NCBI GenBank assembly: GCA_019022495.1
Contig: JAFEKR010000001.1
Coordinates: 7,502,001-7,566,000, forward strand
Length of the DNA stretch: 64,000 bases
Direction of reading: 5' to 3'
Origin: Epichloe hybrida
Lineage: Eukaryota > Ascomycota > Sordariomycetes > Hypocreales > Clavicipitaceae
This document shows positions 1-11,482 of this stretch, in pieces (positions within the stretch are counted from its first letter, which is position 1; each line of letters begins with the position of its first letter). The notes below the pieces were generated by a model. That model did not search any database and was not told the DNA's origin. It worked only from the letters and a program-made list of their open reading frames with translations. The position numbers were made by a program, and so were the translations under genes.

Positions 1-1722
1 TGTCCCCTGCACGCTGCTGCCTAGAGTGGCCTAAGGCATTAACGTAGTAGCCTAAGGCACATAAATAGTCTAAAATAACACAAGGAAAATTAAATAAGGT
101 ATCTCTGCTATATAAACTACATATAAAAGTGACTTATCCTAGTTATTATTAGATTCTTCCTCTATATTACTAGAATCTAAGGCATTAAGGTTATTAGGAC
201 TATTAGAACTATTAAGCTTATAAGGGTTAAAAACCCACTTTCTTTTATTATTATTAATAGTAGTAATATCTTTATCTTTAAACTCTAATTATAAAATAAC
301 CCTTTAAACCCTCTAACTATTAGCTTAAATTTTATAACCTTTATAATAGTTATTATCCCCTTCTAAGCAAATTATTTCCTTAATATAATAAGGAATCCTT
401 TTAATCTAAGCCTATACCTATTTTTAAGGCATTTTTTCCTATACTTTCTCCTAAGCTACTATAGCTTCTTTCTAATTCTTTAGGGTACCTTTATAAGTTA
501 TCTTAACCTTTAAATACTACTAAGTAGGCTTTATTATATTTAAATTAAGGGAATTCCCTAGCTATAGTAGCTTCTTAACCCCCTAAGCATTATAGACTAA
601 CTATTAATAGCTATAAGTATATAAGAGAGCCTTATTTTCTTATATTACTATATTTAGCCTTTTCTTCTAATAATCCTTTATAAAGGGAAGTAGCTTCTTA
701 TTTAGAATTTCCTTCTAATATTAGTACTAGTTAATCCCCTTATCCCTTTTCTTCCCTTTTATCTCTTACTTAAGCTTCCTATTCTTCTTATTTTACTTTT
801 ACTATAGCTTCTAACTAGGCTTATTATAAAGCCCTAGCTAGTTAATTCCTAATATTAGAAGCTACTATTTATAATAAGTAGCTTCTAGCTCCTTATTTAA
901 TTCTTTAATAACCTAATTAGCTTCCTTTTTCTTTATAAGGGTCTCTAGCTTCTAATAGTAGTAAGGACCCTTTTAATCCTAGCTAAACATACCCTAGAAT
1001 ATAAATTCTATTAATCCCTTCTATTACTTATAAATATAGGTCTTTACTAAGTTCTCTATAGGTTATTACTATATATAATACCCTCCCTATTAATATAATA
1101 AGATAATTACTATTTTATTAGTCTAGATAATATTCTTCTAGTCCTTAAGGGTCTAGTGCTAATAAGTTAGGTAAAATTCTAGCCTAGCTTTCTTTATCTA
1201 AGCTATTAGACTTGCTTTTCTTATTAGCTTAGTCTTTAAAAACCCTAAATATTTTAAAGTCTATAAGATAGTTAATATTAAAGTATAAGTTCTTTCTTAA
1301 CTAAGCTTAGTAGCTAAATTAGCACTTATTCTTTCCCTTTTATAATAGTCTTTAGTAACCTTTTTAATAAGCCTAGATTATAGCTTAGGATTATTTATAT
1401 AAGAAAGTCTTCTAGACTATTTAGTATTAACTATATACTTTATATTAATATAAAAGGGTTAAATTATATAATTAAACCCTTATTTATAAGCTTAACTAAA
1501 GATTTAACCTATAGCCTTTAGACTAATCCCTAGATTATAAGTAATCTTATAGTTTAGTAGCCCTTATACTTTTATAAGTAATATATAAGCCCTATTAGCT
1601 ATAGTTAAGGTTTAAGCTATTATATAATAAGTAAAGATAAAAGTAACTAGGTAAGGGAAGTAGCTAGATAAGGCAAAAGCTAGCTAACTTTAGTAATAGT
1701 TATAGCACTAGTAGTAAAAGTG
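1..1722. mobile_element. RIP-degraded TIR DNA transposon, left part of long copy
   Basis: The window opens inside a terminal inverted repeat (TGTCCCCTGCACGC) that recurs in complete form at both ends of the 517-bp element at 24335-24851. Bases 1 to about 253 match that element's left arm and about 1619-1722 match its right arm, with about 1.36 kb between them absent from the short copy. This is therefore the longer, probably once-autonomous parent form. The sequence is almost pure A/T/CTA/TTA with stops in every frame and no surviving protein, as expected after repeat-induced point mutation. A TA target duplication in the short copy and the roughly 1.8-kb size fit a Fot1/pogo-type Tc1-mariner element, but no transposase is readable, so the family is inferred. 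The true right end is not seen after 1722. Confidence 0.75.
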
Positions 1723-2005
1723 TTATGGACTAGCCCCTAGGCTACTGCAATAGGGCGTTAATATAGTATTAAGAGACTTAAGGAGAAAGGAGAAAAGGTA
1801 AGAGGCTATCCCTAGTAATGCCCCTTATACTCCCTTAGCTACTTATATAAGCCTCCTTTCCTTACCCTAACTACTTTTACTACTTCTCTCTCTAACTACT
1901 ATATAAATAATACTTAGGCAAAGCCTAAGCCCTTATATATGCCTTTACTTACCTATTATTAATAAACTCCCCTTTATATTAACCCCTAGTAATGTGCGTA
2001 ACACT
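1719..2005. mobile_element. Possible nested small TIR element
   Basis: AGTGTTATGGAC at 1719-1730 is nearly the inverse of GTGCGTAACACT at 1994-2005; the differences include one C-to-T type change. Homology of the longer element to the MITE at 24335 stops at this left motif, which is what a nested insertion would produce. No clear target duplication is visible and the terminal match is only about 12 bp. Confidence 0.3.
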
Positions 2006-2160
2006 TATGTTATATATGCCCTTAGTTATTATAATAAAAACTGCCCTTACTAATAGCTATTTGTAAAGTATTTAATAGGCACTTGCCTTACTGCCTTATT
2101 ATTTATTATAGTAACCCCCCTTACTTCTAGGTGTTATTTTATAGTGCGCGTAACACATTC

Positions 2161-2277
2161 GCCTTACTAATAGGTTATTTATTATAAATAATTACCCTAC
2201 CCTTACCTATTACGTGTAATATATTTGCCTTACTAATAGGTTATTTATTATAAATAATTACCTTACCCTTACCTATT
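2161..2277. repeat. Tandem duplication, 66-bp period
   Basis: Two near-identical 51-base copies beginning GCCTTACTAATAGG (2161-2211 and 2227-2277). Each contains the short palindrome TTATTTATTATAAATAA. Confidence 0.8.
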
Positions 2278-2984
2278 TATAGTATACCTAATATAGGTAT
2301 AACTTTTACTATAAATATCTTACTTTAGCTTATACTTATCTTACTTTCCCCTTTATATAATACTATCCCTCTATTATTATAATCCTATTATACCTTCCTT
2401 ATTATCCTATTAGTTCTCTCCTTTTAAATAATTATTTCCTTTACTAAAATGCCTTAATACTAAACTAATGCCCTTATTCCTATAGCTTTAGTAGCTATAG
2501 GAGTAGCTACTCTTACTACACTAATATCCTATTTTATTAGTAAGTATCTTATAAAGGGAAACTCTAATAATAAATAGTATACTATGCCTAAATTAGTCTA
2601 GTGTCCCTATAGTCCTTATATTAAATAAGCTCTTACTACTAGTGTCTTAAACTATTATTTACCCTAAAGCAAGGAGTTATATTCTCCTTATTAGTAGTAT
2701 TATATTACCTATATATAGTACACTAGGCTTCTATTTACTAACCTATAACTCTAACGTGCCCTTAAGGATCTTAAGGCTAAAATTACTATAGGTATATATA
2801 TTATTAAACCTAGAGTCCCTAAGACTATAACTACTAAGAAAAAGATGCCTATCTTATTATAGCAATACCGCTATCTTGTTAGTTATTAGAACGCTCTCCT
2901 TAGCTAGGCGTAATTTAACCTAGCTCCTGTACGCTCAGACAATTGTATGTAGTGTAATTAATGTAGTTTTTAGGGGGTACCTTG

Positions 2985-3110
2985 TAATTGTAGTTGTAAT
3001 TGTTACTAGGGTGTAATTAATTAATTGTAATTGTTAACTACATGTAATTAATTGTAATTGTAGTTGTAATAATTACAATTAATTACAACTACAACTACAT
3101 AATTACATGT
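2985..3110. repeat. TGTAAT-rich inverted repeat
   Basis: TGTAATTAATTGTAATTG and TAGTTGTAAT on one side face ATTACAATTAATTACA and ATTACAACTA on the other, forming a long AT hairpin around 3070-3072. It could be the fused ends of a decayed element or a simple-sequence expansion. Confidence 0.5.
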
Positions 3111-3705
3111 AATTGTTACTAAAAATAGAAAACTTATATATAATTAAGATATATTTTTCTTTCGATTTTTCTTTATAAACTTAATATTACGCTTATTTTC
3201 TTTTATAATTTAGTTATTTAGTTATAATATTTTATAGTCTAAGCTAATTTAGACTATTAAGCTAATTATAGGTATATAGTAGCTAAATATAGAATCTTTT
3301 AGTCTTATCTTATAGCCTGTTTTTTTTATATATACTATAGGTTTATTTACTTTAATATCTTTTTTTTTAGATTTACTATTCTTTTTAATATACTTTTTTT
3401 ACTTTTAATATAGTATATACCCTAAAGAAATTATTTTTTATTATATATAAATAAGACTAAAATTCTAATAATATTATATAAATATGTATTATTATCTTAT
3501 TATTAAGAGAATATTTAAATTTATATAAAATAGGAATTCCTAGTTACTTAGCTATTTTATTAAAATTATAAACAATTATATTAACTTTTAAGGTTTTTCT
3601 AGAAAAAGAATTAGTAAAAATACTTAGAAAAGTTACTTTAAAATAACTTAAATATTTAATAATAAATATAATAAATATATTTAATATAATTTCTTTAACT
3701 CTTTC

Positions 3706-5285
3706 TTTCCCCATCACGTGTCTATCACGCTCCCCCTCTCCTTTTCTCGATCTGCCATGTCTTCTCGGCAGAGGTGATTCAAAAGCCCAATTCAAATCTT
3801 GGGGATACCATAGCCCATACACGAGGGGAGTTGACCAGCTCATCCTTTGAGCAAGCCGTGTCGAAATACTTGATTTGTTTCAAATCGCCATGAAGAGCCA
3901 TGGTTGCGCTCACCCATTATCACACGAGGAACTCATCGAACATTCATTTTCGCACTTTGCAGCATTGTACCAATTTGCTACTCTTTGTGGCTGTCAGCGC
4001 TTGTAGTCCATATCTAGAGGGAAGTTGATGGTTGACTATGCTTGCAAAAGGAGCATGGAGAAGAAGGGGGTTTCATGATGGGCTACGAATTGTATTCACC
4101 TTTCTTTTCACTCCTGGGACCATGGTAGAAGAGGGAGGCGGTCATGGAGTGATGAGAGAAGAAAGCATGACGTTGGGGTTTTTATTATTATTATTATTTG
4201 CATCTCAAGAAGCAAAAGGTACATGCGGGAGTCCGGTAGCAGCAATGGTCTTGAACCTGTTTTGAATTCCCATCAAATTACGCCCAGAGTCGTAATTTTG
4301 CATTGTACAAGACATGTATGTTCTGTCCTGTATTTCATGTTTTGATTTGTCAAAAACGAAGGTCAAGTGTATGTATGGTGCGTGTCATGATTCGCCGTCA
4401 CGAGACCATGTCGCGCATTTTACTTGCAACTTGCACAGACCAGGGCATATTTTCCGCGTCGTACCCAGTCCGGTATACAACGCGAGACGACAAGAGCGTG
4501 ATTGATTTGAAGAGCGAGCCATTGTGTACTACGAGACATGATTTTCATCGACTGACCGCGGATTCTTGTCGACATTACCTGCAGAGTGGCTGTACGCTAT
4601 TCTGAGTCTACGTTGAAGCAAATCGCGACAAGAATACGGAGTACGGAGTAGTTCATCGCTTCTCATGGATGGACAGCGGTGAAATGTACTTCAGAAAGAT
4701 TCGAATTATTGACTTCACTCTAATTTGCCTTGCCTACTATCAGGAATCCCTCGATTCCGGGGTATTACCATCAAAAATAAAGAAATTAAAAAAAAGAACA
4801 GCGGATATCACCAATCACATATCAGATGTTTGCGACCTGACGTGGAAACATGACCAGAGATCCAAACTCTGAGTGAACAATATGTCAAGGTCCTCTGATG
4901 GAAAAGAAAGGAAGAGAGAAAGAGACAGAAAAGCGTCCACTATCCGGTGACGACGCACCTGTGGATTGCCTAGAAACCAACGCCTACCTGCGCCTCCCAT
5001 AACGCCTCGCTTGAAAGAAGACAAGAATAACGTGGAAATGGAAATAAACAAAGTCTCAACCCCCCCCCCAAAAAAAAAACACCTGTGGTAAGCCGAAAGT
5101 CATGCGGTTTAATAAGGAGGAAGCTTTCAAGTGGGTGTGTTCTGGACAGGAATATGGGCCTGCAATGTCTTGAGATTCTCAAGCAGGTCGTAGCTGTGCA
5201 TCTTCTTTCGTGGGAGGACAACATCTTTACAAGACGACGAATTGCAAACATGAGCACCAATCAAACGCCTGGCCCCTGGGGATAT
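3706..5285. other. Intergenic, no gene seen
   Basis: Normal base composition returns but only short unsupported frames occur. It holds TACGGAGTA repeats near 4637-4650, a poly-C/poly-A run near 5060-5080 and the probable 3' UTR of the FYVE gene. Confidence 0.6.
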
Positions 5286-6246
5286 TTAGAATGTGCTCCA
5301 GTTCCAGTCGCGCGGAACACTTGCGGCGACTTCGGGCTTATGAGGGGGCGTCACCCCAGGCACTGGTGGGGCGTTCATGGGGGTCGGAGGCGTAGTATCA
5401 GAGGATGTTGAGCTGGAGCTCTGGCTGTTGTTTCTGCTGTGAAGGGCTTTGACTTCGTCGAAGCAGTGATTGCAGGTGCGTGATGGGCCTGCGCGCGGGT
5501 TAAAGTTGGCGTTGTGGTCGAGGGGAAGGGCGGTATTGGAGTGCCAGTCGCAGAAGATGTTGCCACATTTGCGGCAGTGATGTCGTCGGGTGAAGTAGTT
5601 GAACGTGCGCTTGCAAGTCGGGTCATCGCAGACAGAAGACTGTGAATCGGGCTAAGAAAGAGGTCAAAGTTAGTAACGACTTGACGTAACGATTGACAGG
5701 TTTGGTTGGTATGGTCAATAGAGTCGAGCTCACCTTCCAGTGCTTGCGCGTGGGCACGCCATTCACTTGTGGGAAGGCATCCAGCTTCCATTCGCCGTCC
5801 AGAGTCCTGTTGCATTCGCCAGTGGAACGCCGCGCAAGACGCTGGCCAAGCACGGACAGGCCGGGTATGCTCATAAGAGCATGGTTGGCTCGTGTCAAGG
5901 TAGAGTCTGAGTCGGTGGAGGAGGTAGAGCCCGCAGTTCTGCACCGGGTGACCTTGCGTGCTGGAAACTCATCGCATCGCCGAAGTACGGCGGGCATGTA
6001 CCTGGGACGACCGCTATACTGCATGTGCTGGGCCTCGGGAGACGGAGGTGTAGAGTAGACGTGGTTGTGCGGCATACCCGACGTGTCAAGAGGCGATATT
6101 TGAAGTCCGGGGGGAACCTGGTAGGACTGAGACCGAGTGTGGTGAGGGCGGGTTTGTGCATGTGCGTGTGTGTGCATGTTGGGCAAGAAGTGTCGCGACT
6201 GCTGCTGGTCGGCCGGCGGCGTGGGCATGATGAGCTCGGCTGCCAT
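5286..6246 (-). CDS. FYVE zinc-finger protein (PI3P-binding, endosomal)
   Basis: Two exons: 6246-5734 and 5651-5286. The intron 5652-5733 starts GTGAGC, has TTACTAACTT as branch region and ends TTAG. The product is 292 aa. Residues about 172-235 form a FYVE finger: C179-x4-C184, the basic signature RRHHCRKCG at 193-201, C205, H208 and the closing pair C231/C234. FYVE fingers bind phosphatidylinositol 3-phosphate on endosome and vacuole membranes. The first 170 residues are Gln/His/Pro-rich and look disordered; the C-terminal tail is Ser/Thr/Pro-rich. I chose the ATG at 6246 (MAAELIMPTPP) because the upstream ATG at 6411 would add an arginine-rich leader with no domain character; the longer start stays possible. 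No other domain (VPS27, PIKfyve, Rabenosyn) is visible, so the exact pathway is unknown. Confidence 0.85.
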
Positions 6247-8495
6247 GACGGAATGGAACTCGGGGTTTGAGAACTTGTCGTGAACGAGAGCAAGCTTGTC
6301 GGTGTCTTGTCGTGTATATAGACAGGGTGCCTGCTGTGAGTCGGCGGCAGCGGGTCGTCGGGAAGGGCAAAAAGCAAAAAGGGGGGGACACTGGTGAGAC
6401 AGATTCGTCACAGGGTCTTAAGATCGGTCCTGATGTCGGTTGGTGGTCTATAAGTCGCTGGCGGGTGATTGCTGGCTGGATCGACGAGGCTGCTCTTGAG
6501 GATCGTGACAGTGAAATCGAAAGAAGCGACGAAGAGGGAACGGCGGCTTCTTTTAGCCGAGAGAGTGAGAGGTGAGGAGAGGAGGGAAGGAGTCGGATGC
6601 GCCCAGCCGAGCGAGCAAGTGGCGGGAGGCGGGTGGCTTAGAAGGAGCCATGCGACATGCGAGTCAAGGCAGTCGAGGCCAACAGAGACAGAGACCGGAC
6701 GAGACAGGCGGGCAGGGGACCCCTGGCTGGTGGAAGGTGGAAGGTGGAAGGAGTGGAGGAGGGAGGGTCCTTCCCTTCCAACAAGTCTCGGGTGCACTCG
6801 AGCAAGCTGCTTTCAGCACACTCATTCACTTGGCATCGGGGAAGCGTCATTTGCGAGGATTTGCGAGGACTTGCGAGGACTCGAAATAGAAAAGATCAGC
6901 ATGAAAGACGTGACAACGATGACACAAATCCCGAAGCCAACTCCAGTGAATCTCGATCAAAAACTCAATAATATGCAGTGCAGAGACACAATGGGTTGGT
7001 TGACATCCCAATGGCCCCAATGGCCCCAATGGCCCCCAATGGCGGGGCAGTGGGCAGTGGGCAGTGGGCTCCGGTGGCTTTGGTGGCAGCAAGCCACATT
7101 TTCCCCTCTCGTAGTCCTGGCATCGCGACAAGCTCCATCTCCATCTCCATCTCATCTTCACCTCCACCTCCACCGAGCAAGCATGGGCTCGGAGGATAGC
7201 CATCATCAATTGAAGAGAGTGACTGCCAATTGACATCCAGCGTCATGACAAGGCATGCCAGCCTTCAGACATGCTGCAAAGACACATCGTCATCCGACGG
7301 ACAATACTGTTCGTGTTGCATTTTTTTTCTTTGAAAAAAACAACAAAAATCGCGATTCATTCTTCCCTATCTGAAGACCGAGAATTTGTGCTGCTTTAAT
7401 ACGGACTACATACTCTGTGCATTCTCCACACCTCAAGAAACTGGACACACACCACTGGACTGGTCCACCGACGAGATGCTCCCAAGGTGGAGCATGCAGA
7501 GTGGGAACGAGCCAAGCCAACGGGTCGGTCTGGTTCGTCGGACCACCCGCTGGTTCGAGTCTTTTGCTTGCCGCGAATCTGTACGAAGAGCAAGACATTG
7601 ACGAATGGGTGCGCTGTGGGTTCAGAGCACGCACGAAACGAGAAAAGGCGAGGAGCCCTGTATGTATGTAGCTTGTGATGACGGAGATTGTTAATACATA
7701 CGTCCGTAGTCCGTACGGATTACGGACTACATACTCCGTACAACATACAAAGTGCCTGTTCCTTATCGCGGACATATGATTGGCCGGCCAATCCTTGCAT
7801 CTACTGGGACTGGGGGTCCAGCGTCCTCGCCTGCAGGATCTGGACCCCTAAAAAAGACTGGATGGTTCAGTGATAATACAAGCTGCCCACAACTCACCCC
7901 AGCGCGGTTTTTTTATTGATTTGTCACAAGGCCAACTTCCATCTGCGCCTCCGTCACCGTAATCTAAACTGACTCGGGCTGTTTCCCGACGCCCGTCCAC
8001 CACACCGACTTGTCCGGTGGCTGGCAAGGCTTCTCCGGGTCCGATTGGCGCTGTTGTTGCGAAGAACATGAATCGGGGGGGGGGGGGTATATGAGGAAAA
8101 TATCATTTGCTTTGCTTCGGCGCGGGCTGCTGCTGCGTGTGATGACGTTGAATGTTCTTTCTCGAATATCTTTGGTTCATCTTCTTTCGTTCCTGTAAAT
8201 ACTTTCCCATGCACATCCTCTTGCGTTTTTGACGTCAAATGTACTCCGTACGGGCTACCTCATGCTGGTCTAGCTGCGAGCCCACACTCTCTCGTTTCCA
8301 CCGCCTATCGTGATACTCATAGCCTGAATATGTATATGTGTATGTTCGAGAGGGAGGAGCAAGAAAGCTCGCGATGCGGGGTCCATCATCAGCAAACGTA
8401 GCTCGTAGTGTCGATGCAAACACATGTACAGCATAGTGCATTACACCTCATCCAACATGTGCCATCATCCGCTTCCGTCTTCACTTCTCTTCTCA
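6247..8495. other. Intergenic, promoter of FYVE gene; simple repeats
   Basis: About 2.2 kb without a supported gene. It contains short tandem arrays (CAATGGCCC x3 near 7008-7035, GTGGGCA x3 near 7050, CTCCAT x4 near 7135-7152), GA-rich purine tracts at 6560-6780, and near 7700-7742 a cluster of inverted TACGGACTACGGA/TCCGTA motifs. Long frames on both strands here are by-products of GC- and repeat-rich sequence. Confidence 0.55.
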
Positions 8496-10733
8496 CTAGT
8501 CCATCTCCCATCGTCCACTCTTGCCGCCGTCCTTGAACACGACCCGCATGCCGTCAATCACCATCCCCTTGTCTACCACCTTGCACATATCGTACACTGT
8601 TAGCGCTGCTGTCGATGCGGCTGTCATGGCCTCCATCTCAACTCCGGTTTTACCGTCGCACGACACCGTCGCCCGGATCTCGATACCATCAACCTCCTCG
8701 CTGGGGCCGAGGTCGATCGTCACGTGTGATATGGCGATCGGATGGCACAACGGTATAAGATCTGGCGTTCGCTTGGCCGCCATGATACCTGCTACTCGGG
8801 CTACGCCCAATACATCGCCCTTCTTCATCCGGTTTTCTTGGATCAGCGAAAGGGCTGTCTTGTTGGAGAATCGTACCCTACACGCTGCTGTGGCCGTACG
8901 GGATGTCACTGCTTTCTGGCCGATGGAGACCATGTGTGCCGACCCAGAATCGGATACGTGCGTGAGATTGATGGCCTCTCCTTCATCACGACTGTCGCCG
9001 TCCTTACCCGATGAGCCCCGTGATGTTGAGAATGGCCTGGTGTGCATAGACCATCTGCCGAGAGGCCTATTGTGGTATTGACCGAATGCTCCAATGTTGC
9101 CAATGAGGCGGCGAGTGTTGGCGGGCACTTGATCATTAAGTGATGCTGCAACTGAATCTACATTGTTCACCACTCAGCAATGTCCTCACAGCAACTGTTG
9201 AGCTCCGAGATGATGCAAAACGGCGTGTCATGTCGAATTGATGCATACATCTGCCACGTTTGCCCCTAGACAAGGCCTGATTATGGTTGAACAAAACATA
9301 TCGAATGCAAGACAACGCATCCATTTGCGCTCTGTGGTATGTATGCAGCCCAAGGAGGTAGGGAGAAGAGATCCATTTCACCCACCTATCAAGATCATCG
9401 GCCTGTTCTTCATGTGCTCCAGCTCGCCGATGCCAGCATGCTTCGCTTTCTTTTTTTGGACCGCCATGCCAATGATATCCAACAACTCAGCTTCATTAGG
9501 TGCCAGGCCGAGTCTTTGATCATGGGACACCCTGCCTTGCCTCCGGCCCATTTCGATCTGCTTCATTGCCTCGTATGCCTGCTCGTCAATGGGATCTCCA
9601 TTGTTGGATTGACGCAGTATATCTCGTAGAGAAACTTCTGCGTTGCCAAACAGACACACTTTCAGGTTGCCGTCACTGGTGATGCGCAATCGGTTGCAAG
9701 TTCCACAAAAGTTGTGCGTCATGCTTGTAATAAATCCAATCCGGCCAACAAAGCCGGAAATTTGCCATGCTTTGCTTGTATCGTTTGCATGGTCTTTGAC
9801 TTTCTGAAGGCCCGGATACGCCTCTCGAATCATGTCCAGCATCTCCGAGTAACCGAGCATTTTGTTCTTGTTCCACTTGTTCCCGTCAAACGGCATGTAT
9901 TCGATGAATCGTACCTCCAGATCATTCTCGCGGGTCATTTCGACAAACGGAAGTACTTCGCCATCATTCACTCCCCGCATCACAACGCAGTTGATTTTGA
10001 GCTTGATGCCCGCGCCGAGCCTGTTCATCTCCAAAATCCTTTCGATACTCTTTTGTACAGCATCAAAGCCTTTCCGACGAGTCATGATTTGGAATTGCCA
10101 AGGGTCCAACGTGTCCAGACTTAAGTTGACACCTGTAAGCCCAGCCTGGACCATACCGTCCAGCTTTCTATGCAGAGATATGCCGTTTGTGGTGATGCAG
10201 AGCTCTTTCAGTCCGTGTGTCCGCAGTGCCCCAATCTGTTGCGTCAACGGCAAAATATCCCGTCGAACGGTGGGTTCGCCACCCGTGAGCCGGATTTTGC
10301 TGACTCCTTGGGAAACAAAGGTGGATGACAGCATAATAATTTCGGGAGTGGTAAGCAGCTCTCGATTCGGTGACAATGGAACTCCTTCCTCCGGCATGCA
10401 ATAGACGCAACGCAAATTGCATCGCTCTGTGATCGATATACGCAAGTAATCATGCTGGCGATGGAAGGTGTCGGTCAAGAATTCCGAAAACGGTTTTGCG
10501 TTGCGAATCCGATCTCGGCGGGGAAGCGAGGTGGTAGTTTCCAGAGCAGTTGCCACCTCGGGGAGTTTTTCATGGGCCAAAGCTGAGGTTCCGAGCCGTC
10601 TTCGAGTTGAACTGGAACATTTGAAACGGGGAGATGTTGCACTACAGCGCCATGCACGTGGCACAGCGGTGAGTATTTTGCTCGCCGTGGTGTGCATCGA
10701 TGATCCCCTCGCGACGCTCCTGGCGGAGAACAT
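8496..10733 (-). CDS. cnxABC: cnxABC: fused MoaA-MoaC, molybdopterin precursor synthesis
   Basis: Converts GTP to cyclic pyranopterin monophosphate, the first stage of molybdenum-cofactor synthesis. Exon 1 runs from ATG 10733 through a Ser/Arg-rich, mitochondrial-targeting-like N-terminus. The MoaA domain follows: radical-SAM cysteines C105-x3-C109-x2-C112 (CNLRCVYC), GGEP at 151-154 and the second Fe-S site C343-x2-C346-x13-C360. The MoaC domain lies in 9150-8496, with LCHP, TGVEMEAMTA and YDMCK motifs. The two parts are in different frames. A phase-1 intron from about 9385 (donor AG|GTGGGT) to one of several same-phase acceptors (9149-9162) joins them; the donor and acceptor are my best guess. 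Unspliced RNA stops at 9378-9380 right after LIGG. The A-C fusion is the known arrangement of A. nidulans cnxABC and animal MOCS1. Confidence 0.9.
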
Positions 10734-11482
10734 GGACGGCAGCTTGGGATAATATGAGACTGAGAGTGACGCAACACTCGGGCGTTCGTTGGGAGAATTA
10801 GGCTCAGAAATTGGCCGCCTTTTCCATGCTGATGGTTAAAAACACATGGAAATCAGTACAATAGATCCAACGTTAAGTTGATGGAGGACAAGACAGATAG
10901 TTGGGCGTAGATGCTGGAGATTACTCAGCCGCGATTTTTAGCTACACTTACTAATTAAGTCCTCGTTGTTGTAATTGGTCGTCGTCGCATCAAGATGTTG
11001 CCCGGAGGGTGGCGATAAGCGATAGCAAGTGGCAAATGACGCTAATCCCAACTGAGAAATCAAGTAAACACCACCTGAGCAACCAGATGTGTCCACCTGC
11101 TAATATCTTGGTGCCTCTCACTCGCACAAACACGCGCTATCCGTCGTTGCGATTTGGCCAAACACTTAACAACGGGAGCCTCTTCCCAAATGATGCTTTC
11201 CTGATTCCACGCATTTTCAAGCGCCGGACGTTTTCTGCTCGCTTGTGTACCCGCTTATGCATATACCGCCGGTGTGCATGCCGGCACTCCAATCGGGCTA
11301 TCGGACAAGCACCTCAGCCCCTGGGCATAAGTTAAACATCCGGAAACCTCGCAGTTTCCGGATCGACCATCCTCTACAGAATACGCAGACAAGCCTTTGC
11401 TGATTCTACGAGTCTCAGAGGCAAACATAGCCCCACAAGCTGCAGTGTGAGCTGCAGTTGCAACGGGCAGTCTGAGGCAAAC
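10734..11482. promoter_or_regulatory. Divergent promoter, cnxABC / WRAP73
   Basis: 750 bp between two divergently transcribed starts. No gene is supported. Near 11335-11480 there are short inverted segments (TTTCCGGATCGACC; GAGGCAAACAT occurring twice at 11417 and 11473). Confidence 0.5.

Larger units (their letters stand above)
2006..3705. repeat. AT-only RIP island, no surviving gene
   Basis: Extreme A+T, dense TTA/CTA/TAA trinucleotides and no open frame above background. It holds a 66-bp-period duplication (2161-2211 and 2227-2277), a second GTGCGCGTAACAC end-like motif near 2144, and a TGTAAT-rich dyad region near 2940-3115. Composition switches back to normal near 3705. I see no coding function. 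Confidence 0.7.

Noticed and set aside
1..3700. CRISPR-like or satellite array in the AT island
   Set aside because: No regularly spaced repeats with unique spacers; only one 66-bp duplication and transposon-end homology.
3544..3843. 99-aa minus frame at the edge of the AT island
   Set aside because: Half lies in RIP-type AT sequence; the GC-normal half has no recognisable family and no tRNA fold could be made from it.
6469..7233. 254-aa plus-strand frame upstream of the FYVE gene
   Set aside because: Built from purine-rich and tandem-repeat sequence, not ATG-conserved, no domain, and frames of similar length exist on the other strand.
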